Of a stretch of 5,369 nucleotides of DNA, positions 1 through 5,369 are shown piece by piece (the first letter of the stretch is position 1; each line of letters opens with the position of its first letter). Below the pieces are notes generated by a model. It did no database searches and had not been told where the DNA came from. It saw only the letters and a list, made by a program, of their open reading frames with translations. Both the position numbers and the translations under genes were made by a program. The DNA is from an uncultured Bacteroidota bacterium (GTDB lineage Bacteria; Bacteroidota; Bacteroidia; Chitinophagales; Chitinophagaceae), in assembly GCA_903835145.1 (NCBI GenBank), contig CAILMA010000575.1, positions 1-5,369 of the forward strand, in the 5' to 3' direction.

Positions 1-1134
1 AATAGAAATAAGCCTTATAGTATCACCGCCAGGCGTGAGTGCATATGCCTTAAAACTCTGGCCCAACAGGTGCATATGCGGATTAATGGTAAGAATTGAA
101 ATGTCATTTGCGATTTTAAAACGACTGTATACGTGTTTTATCTTATCCGGCTCAATAATCATATCTGGCTCAACTGGCGCAACGCCGAGTGTACCCAACT
201 GAAATTCCTGCATGGGCCTGTCAGGCGGCACTTTAGAAAAGAAGATATTTATATAAGAACTATCTATAACGTCATTCTTCCAGGTAAAACCGTAATGAAG
301 GTCATTAAGTAAAAACACGCCTTTGCGGGGTAGTTTATAACCACCTATACCCGGAGGATACAACTGACCTTCTGCACCCGGCAGGTAATTGACAACTGAT
401 TTTTGAAGCACAGGGTATGTGCCGTCGTCATTTGGTATGTCGAGCGTCTTGAAAGCCTTGATAAGAGTGCCAGTATCATCTGCCATATCAACATTGCGAA
501 GCCCACCAAACACCGTACTTTTTTTATCGAAGTCATATTTCACAAGGTCCCCATTTACGTGATGTACAACTTTTTGACCACCTGGCACATATTCGATAAG
601 CCTGACGAAAGTGTCAGTTGAAAATTCGAAGGGAACCTTTACAAGAAGAAATTTGTCAGTGCTATTAGCTTTTAGGAAGTAAGGTTGAACTGGAATCCGC
701 ATATCTGGCTGGCCTGCCGACGAACCAATGGGAAAGTTAGGCAGCTTCGTAGCCTTATCTGTTGGACCTTCGGGCGTACTATCTGAAAGCCACTTAGCAA
801 GGAGCCTTATATCACGGTCGCTCAATATGCGTTCGGCTTTGAATGAAGTGTAACCTGGGTCGGCAGGCCAGGGCGGCATCATTTTCTCGTGGGTGAGGAA
901 AACAATGGCTCCGGCAAACTTTTTTACGTCCTCATACTTCAGAAACTGAATGTGTGCTCCCCCACCCGGTCTGTGGCATATCGTGCAGTTGTTGTAAATG
1001 ATGTTTGCAATATGCTCATTATAGGTCACGTGCTCAGGCATTTTCTCTTGCTGCGCCTGGTTGCTGCAAGCATTCATCAGCAAAGTCAGGAATGCTGTTA
1101 TGAAAACGACCACATACTTACACCTTGTACTCAT
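1..1134 (-). CDS. Exported cytochrome c / copper type II (PHM-like) monooxygenase fusion, 3' end cut by the window edge
   Basis: My minus-strand translation is open from the ATG at 1134 to the window edge: 378 codons, no stop. Residues 1-23 look like a signal peptide (R4 and K6, then a hydrophobic VVVFITAFLTLL run) ending at Cys23. The sequence MNAC is a plausible but imperfect lipobox, since Leu is usual at -3. Residues about 35-125 form a c-type cytochrome domain: heme site CTICH at 50-54, then KMMPPWPADP at 84-93, where Met85 or Met86 is a candidate distal ligand. Residues about 145 onward resemble the ascorbate-dependent copper type II monooxygenase fold (PHM/DBM type). His191-His192 and His280 (LHYGF) fit the CuH site, and His353/His355 (NPHMHLLG) fit the CuM site. 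The final Met ligand would lie beyond the window. By family knowledge this would be an O2-dependent hydroxylase at the cell envelope, with the heme probably feeding electrons to copper. The substrate is unknown, and a non-catalytic copper role is possible. The start overlaps the upstream gene by 17 nt; a weak GAAGG lies just before the ATG. Confidence 0.85.
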   Translation of the reverse strand, partial: MSTRCKYVVVFITAFLTLLMNACSNQAQQEKMPEHVTYNEHIANIIYNNCTICHRPGGGAHIQFLKYEDVKKFAGAIVFLTHEKMMPPWPADPGYTSFKAERILSDRDIRLLAKWLSDSTPEGPTDKATKLPNFPIGSSAGQPDMRIPVQPYFLKANSTDKFLLVKVPFEFSTDTFVRLIEYVPGGQKVVHHVNGDLVKYDFDKKSTVFGGLRNVDMADDTGTLIKAFKTLDIPNDDGTYPVLQKSVVNYLPGAEGQLYPPGIGGYKLPRKGVFLLNDLHYGFTWKNDVIDSSYINIFFSKVPPDRPMQEFQLGTLGVAPVEPDMIIEPDKIKHVYSRFKIANDISILTINPHMHLLGQSFKAYALTPGGDTIRLISI

Positions 1135-2062
1135 TGGCCTTCGCTTGTTTTAATTTACCCAACAAGATACTGACATTCAACTCGTAACCCAGCAAAATAA
1201 TTACAGTATTTAGCCAAATGAAAACCATAAATGCAATAAGTGTTCCGATGGAGCCGTAAACTTTATTGTAATTCAGGAAGTTATTTACCAGAAAATAGAA
1301 AACTGATGTAGACAAAAGAGACACAATTGTAGCAAAAATGGACCCCGGCGTCACGAACTTGAAGCGATGCGTAAGAGAGGGTCCGTAAGTATAAATGAGA
1401 CAAAACGTTACAAAAATTACTGGTATGAGGATGATAATGCTTAGAATTTTTACGGCAAGCAAATCGGGGAAAATTGCCAGAACGACTTTATTTAACGACT
1501 TGTTTTGCAAGATGAGTACCGAAAGGGTAAGCATACTTACTATTATAAGCATAACGGTGAGCTTAATTGCCGTCCAACGACGCTGAAATGCATTTCTTTT
1601 TTTGTAAAGTGCTTCACTTTTATCAAAACTTTTCATGAGACCTACCATCCCGTTAGAAGAGAAAAACAAGACCATAAGTAATCCTGTAGAGAGTGCGTTC
1701 TGGTGAGGTTTTTCCAGAAAATCTCTTACCACGCCACTTACATTTAGATAAATTTTCTGGTTAGGCGTGAGCAATTTTAAAGTAGCAAATATTGTCTGGT
1801 GTACATTTTTTAGTGGCAAATAAGGGACTAACGAAAAAAGGAAAAGGAAAGTTGGGGGCATTGCCATTAAAAAATTGTAGGTCACGGCGGCAGCCCTTTC
1901 CGTTAGGCGAACCGTTCTCAACTCTATTAAAAAAAATTTAATGAAATCAAACAGGGTTGCTCCATCCATCCCGGGAACTACCACTTTTCGCGCCTTTTTA
2001 AGCACAAAACGGGCAGGAACAAAGAAAGAAGAGTTGAATTTATTTATATTTATTAACGTCAT
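1118..2062 (-). CDS. YihY/virulence factor BrkB family inner-membrane protein
   Basis: This 314-residue polytopic membrane protein has the usual length of the YihY/BrkB family. It has a basic, mostly soluble N-terminus of about 45 residues, then about six predicted hydrophobic segments. Counted from the ATG, these lie near 58-84, 124-138, 166-186, 204-225, 240-262 and 269-293. Family landmarks include the RLTERAAAVTYNFLMAMPP first helix, an SSNG motif before the third segment, YTYGPS, a TPGS motif leading into the fifth segment, NYNKVYGSIG, and the C-terminal LGYELNVSI. The function of the family is not settled; members have been proposed as transporters or envelope factors. The old label 'ribonuclease BN' is a misassignment. 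An in-frame TTG at 2074 would add four residues, but I chose the ATG at 2062 because a -7 promoter match at 2091-2098 leaves a sensible leader of roughly 20 nt. The stop at 1118-1120 lies inside the start of the next gene, which suggests cotranscription and coupling. Confidence 0.9.
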   Translation of the reverse strand: MTLININKFNSSFFVPARFVLKKARKVVVPGMDGATLFDFIKFFLIELRTVRLTERAAAVTYNFLMAMPPTFLFLFSLVPYLPLKNVHQTIFATLKLLTPNQKIYLNVSGVVRDFLEKPHQNALSTGLLMVLFFSSNGMVGLMKSFDKSEALYKKRNAFQRRWTAIKLTVMLIIVSMLTLSVLILQNKSLNKVVLAIFPDLLAVKILSIIILIPVIFVTFCLIYTYGPSLTHRFKFVTPGSIFATIVSLLSTSVFYFLVNNFLNYNKVYGSIGTLIAFMVFIWLNTVIILLGYELNVSILLGKLKQAKANEYKV

Positions 2063-2090
2063 GGATTGTAGCAAACGGCCGGGATTTCGG

Positions 2091-2098
2091 CAAATGTA
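2091..2098 (-). promoter_or_regulatory. Candidate Bacteroidota -7 promoter element upstream of the YihY-family gene
   Basis: The minus strand reads TACATTTG here, an exact match to the phylum's TAnnTTTG -7 consensus. It would place transcription start near 2085, about 20 nt before the ATG at 2062. The -33 partner is weak: the nearest TTTG (plus-strand CAAA at 2125-2128) sits 26 bases upstream, longer than the usual spacing of about 19-21. The position, just after a terminator and before a gene, supports it; an 8-base match with four fixed T/G positions in an AT-rich gap could also occur by chance. Confidence 0.5.
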
Positions 2099-2166
2099 GA
2101 AAGTATTTGGTTACAGTTTATAAGCAAATCGGCTCCAAAGCAACTTCCTTTTCAGAACGTTTTCAT

Positions 2167-2197
2167 AAAAAAGGGGATACCGTTGCCAGTATCCCCT
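2167..2197 (-). terminator. Intrinsic (rho-independent) terminator of the surface-protein gene
   Basis: On the minus strand a perfect 9-bp inverted repeat, AGGGGATAC / GTATCCCCT (2189-2197 pairing with 2172-2180), encloses an 8-base loop. It is followed directly by a T run (plus-strand A's at 2167-2171). It starts 21 bases past the TAA at 2219-2221, which is the expected position. Read on the plus strand the stem is not followed by a T run, so it looks one-directional. It should separate transcription of the surface protein from the downstream membrane-protein/cytochrome pair. Confidence 0.92.
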
Positions 2198-2218
2198 GAT
2201 TTATCAACTTCAACTCTT

Positions 2219-5200
2219 TTATTCTTTAACCAATCTCTGAACCACTTTCTGACTGCCAGAAGTAAGCTCAACGAGATAAATACCTGATGCGAGGTTGCTC
2301 AATGGAATACTCACTGAGCCGGCAGCGCTGTTACCGAGGTCTTTGCTGTAAATATTCACGCCGGAAAGGTCATGCACGTTAACTGAAACTTTATCCTTGG
2401 TGCCTGATGTAAATATAATTTTCACATCTTCAGTAGCCGGGTTCGGTGTCATAGTAACTTGAAGGCCCTTATCGTTATTTACAACAGCCACTTCTGCTGG
2501 TTCCATTGCAAGTTCAAACCTTTGATCGCCCTGTGATGCTTTATCGTTACTGATGGTGAACCTGTACTCGGTACCCTGTTGTAACAGCACATATTGTTTC
2601 AGCAATTTATCACGCAGGTAAATTTTCCCATTGGTTGGCAGCGCAATACTTTCAGCCTTAATAATAAAATTCTGAGCGTAATTACTTACTAAGCCAAGTG
2701 GAATAACTTTACCGGCAGCATAGGGGCGGCCATCAATGGCGAGCATTTTGTTGTCGGCTGATAAGCTATAGAAGTTAAGGTCGCCACCATGAGGCTTTGT
2801 AGCATCGTACTTGCTGTCTTCGTTATCTGTAGCTTCGTCGCTGAACTTCACGTTCAGCATATCCCATGGATGATAGCTTTCATCGTAAACGGCAAGTGAA
2901 ATGTATTCTGGAATTGCTCTAAACAGATTTGTCGTAATGTTTGCAGATTTGTTAGCTTCTGTAAAGTTCAATACATCGGCATTGTGAGCAGCCCTCACCT
3001 GGAAAGCATTATTGGCAGGCAAGTAGTAAGGTGTGTTGCTGATTGGGATGGCCTGGAACTGACCACCTGCACCCAATGATGGATTCCAAACATAAAAGGC
3101 TGCACCAACTACATGAGTAGCGACACTTGCATTGTATACAACAGTACCTATGTCTACTGGCGATGGATAAGGATTGCCAACCATGTTGTAATCTTCGTTG
3201 GCACCCGTACCCTTGGCAAGTGTGATTGTTTGGTTTTGTTGATTAACAATGCCATAGGTGGTAATAACGGATGGAGACGGTGTGTAAGTTCCGTATCCCA
3301 GACCTTCATTTTTCTTGCCGCGAACGAAGATGCGAATACCCTGATATTGATGGAAACGATTGCTGTCAATTACAGTATTCGTGCTTGTAAATGCTCTCCA
3401 ACCTGGGTCAGATGGATTGCCTGAATTACCAACAGTTGGGTCATATCTGTATGCAGAAGGTGCATTTGAAATGGTAGAGGTGAAACCATTGGCATTACCA
3501 CCAACTCCAGTTACATCTATGCAACTTTCAATTTGTGATAACCCGATGTAGTTACTGAAAGGATGGCTGTAAAAACGATACCGGCGATAACCACCTTCTA
3601 TATATTGTTGCACCTGCACATTGCCGGTGATGCTTGAGCCAGAAGATGGCAGCGCAACAATTCTGGCTGTATTTACAGAATCTGAGTGAAGCACGAGGCT
3701 ATCACCGGTAGCGAGCGTACCAGCGGTAACGGAAACGTTACTATAAACAGTGAGTCGTGAGCCAGCAGGGATCGTTGCACCTGAGGTATTATTAAGGTCA
3801 AAATTATTGATAATACCAAAACCCGAGATTAGTTGAGCAACGGAAGTATCCATGGTAAGTGTACCACTTCCCGCCACGATGCCGTTGTTGGTGATGTTGC
3901 CTTTCACGTGTAACACACCTGTTCCATTTAAACCAATCGTTGCAGTGGCAGCAATGGAAAGACTGCGGACATTTCCAGTTAAACCGGTACCGATGGTAGG
4001 AGCATAGGTGGTGCCAGATGGAATAATTACATCGTCGGTTACGCCGGGAACAAAGCCACAGGTCCAGTTGCTCGATGTTGCCCACTCTGACTCGTGACTT
4101 GTGGTACCACCAACCCACTGCATCGCAACCGGACTAATAGTAACTGTAGAATCGATATTAGTAGTACAAGTTGAATTTTGAACTGCGAGTAATTCGTAGG
4201 TATGAACAGCAGACAACGAACCTGTTGACAAGTTGTATGTTCCGCCGGTTAATGTTACAAAAACCGGAGCGCCACCATCTATATTATAAACAGCAGTTGC
4301 ACCACTGGTTCCGGAGAATACAATATTCGTACTATAGTTCATACATGGTGTAGGGGCCGAGGTGATATTTCCTGAAGGATAACCAACAACGGTTACATTA
4401 AAAGAATACGTTGTGCTAACGCATGAACCGTTAGATACCGTGATGGAACCCGCATAAGTGGCGGGGGTAGCGCCACCCGGAATTGTTAATGGAACTGTGC
4501 CGCCAGTTAATGTACCACTTGGCACGTCAGAAAAACTGGCTGAGTGAGCTGCACCGCTCCAGGTTATACCATAAGTAGTTGGACTACCAGTGGTACTGCT
4601 GTAAGAGATTGTAGCGCTCGTAATACCCTGACAAATACTTGGATTACCACCTAAAACAATAGTTGGACCTGAATTAGTAGATAGATTTCCTGAATTAGCA
4701 GCATCGTTACAACCTACGCCTGAATAATGCAAACTCGCTGAATAAGCGTGTGTACCAGTAAGCGTCGGCGAGAACGTAGGCGATGTAGATGAAGAGCCGG
4801 TTGTTGTTGTGATATCCGGGCCACTCCATGTGTAAGTAGGAGTACCTGTACCCCCGGTTGTAGCAGCTGTAAAGGTAACTGTACCCCCTGTGCAAATGCT
4901 GGATGGAGATGGAGTAACCGAAGTTACTGATGGCTGGGCTGATACTGTAACCGATGCTGTGCCCGCAGCAGTGGTGCAGCCAGAAACTGAATAATGTGCC
5001 ACAACACTGTAGGTACCAGTAACAGTAGGCGTAACTGCAAGTGTGGTTATGCCGATAGAAGCCACAGTTGTGGTAAACCCTCCTGGGCCACTCCAAACAT
5101 AGTTAACAAATGAACCGGTACCGCCTGACAGCGAACCTGCAGTGAGTACACTACCACCACCAGTACAAAGCGATGTAACAGATGCAGTAGCACCGGAAAT

Positions 5201-5369
5201 GGTAGGAGCTGCAACAACGTTCACTGTTGCGCTTGCATTATTGCCAGTAGTGCAATAGCTATATGGATCGATGGTAGTAACTGTATAAACCTGAGTAGAT
5301 GACAGGCCGGAAGACAAGGGATTATACAATACTGTGGTGTTCAGTGCTGTAGCCGGAGACCATGTGTAA
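2219..5369 (-). CDS. Giant secreted surface protein with Ig/PKD-like repeats and C-terminal T9SS sorting domain, 5' end outside the window
   Basis: The frame is open to the window edge. Upstream of an in-frame TTG at 5329 it still reads YTWSPATALNTTV, a typical repeat sequence, so the true start lies outside; 1049 codons are visible. Numbered from the first full codon: Ig/PKD-like repeats cover 1-413, four of them with one early and one late Cys. A W.GG...W...NW.CGFVP...DDVIIP module covers 418-450, followed by a Gly/Thr/Ser-rich beta-repetitive stretch to about 583. Next come a GNVQVQQYI...YRRYRFYSHPFS segment (582-605) and a VGNPYPSP motif (about 730-737). A conserved-looking beta region (about 813-956) leads to a type A T9SS C-terminal domain at about 970-1049 (TPNPATEDVKI, LASGIYLVEL, QKVVQRLVKE end). 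By family knowledge, such proteins cross the outer membrane through the T9SS and are anchored or released at the cell surface. Adhesion or gliding is an inference; no catalytic domain is visible. The gene ends 21 bases before a strong terminator. Confidence 0.92.
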   Translation of the reverse strand, partial: YTWSPATALNTTVLYNPLSSGLSSTQVYTVTTIDPYSYCTTGNNASATVNVVAAPTISGATASVTSLCTGGGSVLTAGSLSGGTGSFVNYVWSGPGGFTTTVASIGITTLAVTPTVTGTYSVVAHYSVSGCTTAAGTASVTVSAQPSVTSVTPSPSSICTGGTVTFTAATTGGTGTPTYTWSGPDITTTTGSSSTSPTFSPTLTGTHAYSASLHYSGVGCNDAANSGNLSTNSGPTIVLGGNPSICQGITSATISYSSTTGSPTTYGITWSGAAHSASFSDVPSGTLTGGTVPLTIPGGATPATYAGSITVSNGSCVSTTYSFNVTVVGYPSGNITSAPTPCMNYSTNIVFSGTSGATAVYNIDGGAPVFVTLTGGTYNLSTGSLSAVHTYELLAVQNSTCTTNIDSTVTISPVAMQWVGGTTSHESEWATSSNWTCGFVPGVTDDVIIPSGTTYAPTIGTGLTGNVRSLSIAATATIGLNGTGVLHVKGNITNNGIVAGSGTLTMDTSVAQLISGFGIINNFDLNNTSGATIPAGSRLTVYSNVSVTAGTLATGDSLVLHSDSVNTARIVALPSSGSSITGNVQVQQYIEGGYRRYRFYSHPFSNYIGLSQIESCIDVTGVGGNANGFTSTISNAPSAYRYDPTVGNSGNPSDPGWRAFTSTNTVIDSNRFHQYQGIRIFVRGKKNEGLGYGTYTPSPSVITTYGIVNQQNQTITLAKGTGANEDYNMVGNPYPSPVDIGTVVYNASVATHVVGAAFYVWNPSLGAGGQFQAIPISNTPYYLPANNAFQVRAAHNADVLNFTEANKSANITTNLFRAIPEYISLAVYDESYHPWDMLNVKFSDEATDNEDSKYDATKPHGGDLNFYSLSADNKMLAIDGRPYAAGKVIPLGLVSNYAQNFIIKAESIALPTNGKIYLRDKLLKQYVLLQQGTEYRFTISNDKASQGDQRFELAMEPAEVAVVNNDKGLQVTMTPNPATEDVKIIFTSGTKDKVSVNVHDLSGVNIYSKDLGNSAAGSVSIPLSNLASGIYLVELTSGSQKVVQRLVKE
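2222..2461 (-). other. T9SS type A C-terminal sorting domain
   Basis: The last 80 or so residues of the surface protein match the type A (Por secretion system) sorting domain. They contain TPNPATEDVKI, where PNP followed by a hydrophobic strand is the usual opening, then VHDLSGVNIY, a SIPLSNLASGIYLVEL strand pair, and the ending QKVVQRLVKE. In the known family this domain directs passage through the outer-membrane T9SS translocon and is cleaved by the PorU sortase. Its presence implies that the organism has the full T9SS elsewhere in its genome. Confidence 0.92.
4130..5209 (-). repeat. Four tandem diverged Ig/PKD-like protein repeats with paired cysteines
   Basis: Within the surface protein, four units of roughly 85-95 residues follow one another at visible residues 54-145, 146-234, 235-328 and 329-413. 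The first three open with a similar motif (SLCTGG, SICTGG, SICQG) and the fourth with TPCMN. Most carry a mid-unit WSG (VWSGPGG, TWSGPD, TWSGAA), and each ends with a second Cys (SGCTT, VGCND, GSCVS, STCTT). The Cys pairs are 68/131, 159/220, 246/316 and 342/401, about 59-70 residues apart, which fits one disulfide per domain. The units are clearly diverged, so this is an old array rather than a recent DNA duplication. A further partial unit precedes it at the window edge. Unit borders are by eye. Confidence 0.75.

Noticed and set aside
889..1173. Plus-strand open frame of 94 codons, and a similar one at 403-621
   Set aside because: Both lie antisense to the cytochrome/monooxygenase gene, whose heme and copper motifs are well supported. 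Their translations show no recognisable domain.
1118..2062. Ribonuclease BN annotation for the YihY-family protein
   Set aside because: This is a historical misassignment carried in some family names. The sequence is a polytopic membrane protein with no nuclease motif.
2172..2197. Bidirectional action of the hairpin at 2172-2197
   Set aside because: On the plus strand the stem is followed by GATTTATC, with no T run, and no plus-strand gene ends there.
4707..5096. Minus-strand frame of 129 codons, with similar ones at 3804-4118 and 3154-3369
   Set aside because: These are out-of-frame readings of the surface-protein gene. Their Cys/Tyr/His/Trp-rich composition is an artefact of reading Thr/Gly/Ser repeat codons in the wrong frame.
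5327..5329. Possible TTG start of the large surface-protein gene at 5329
   Set aside because: The frame stays open upstream to the window edge and encodes repeat-like sequence (YTWSPATALNTTV). There is no signal peptide after the TTG, although a T9SS cargo needs one. The gene is therefore 5'-truncated by the window.
4400..5369. Low-complexity, repeated look of the DNA, considered as a CRISPR or tandem DNA repeat
   Set aside because: There is no fixed-length identical repeat with unique spacers. The similarity comes from diverged Ig-like protein repeats rich in Thr, Gly and Ser.

Overview
The window looks like a chromosomal piece of a Bacteroidota genome, most likely from the Chitinophagaceae/Sphingobacteria side, although the family is only a guess. 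The evidence is a C-terminal type IX secretion (T9SS) sorting domain on a giant secreted protein, Ig/PKD-like repeats of the kind common in gliding and adhesion proteins of that phylum, and a TAnnTTTG-type -7 promoter element. Start codons also lack strong Shine-Dalgarno sequences. T9SS is essentially confined to this phylum.

All three genes are on the minus strand, so transcription runs from high to low coordinates. Positions 5369 to 2219 hold the 3' part (1049 codons visible) of a very long secreted surface protein. Its layout is Ig/PKD-like repeats with paired cysteines, a Trp-rich 'NW..G.VP' module, a beta-rich stalk, and a C-terminal T9SS sorting domain. It ends at a clear intrinsic terminator (about 2167-2197).

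A short intergenic gap (2063-2218) carries that terminator and a candidate Bacteroidota promoter. A two-gene unit follows: a YihY/BrkB-family polytopic inner-membrane protein (1118-2062), then a c-type cytochrome fused to a copper type II (PHM-like) monooxygenase domain (1134 to the window edge, 3' end missing). These two genes overlap by 17 nt and are probably cotranscribed and translationally coupled. The terminator separates them from the surface-protein gene.

The most interesting item is the heme c plus PHM-like protein. Five histidines that match the expected copper ligands are visible in the right order, next to an intact CxxCH heme site, in a predicted exported protein with a possible lipobox. 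This suggests an oxygenase with its own electron-transfer domain; the substrate is unknown. I see no RNA genes, mobile elements, CRISPR arrays or obvious defence system. No gene-free stretch exceeds 300 bases.
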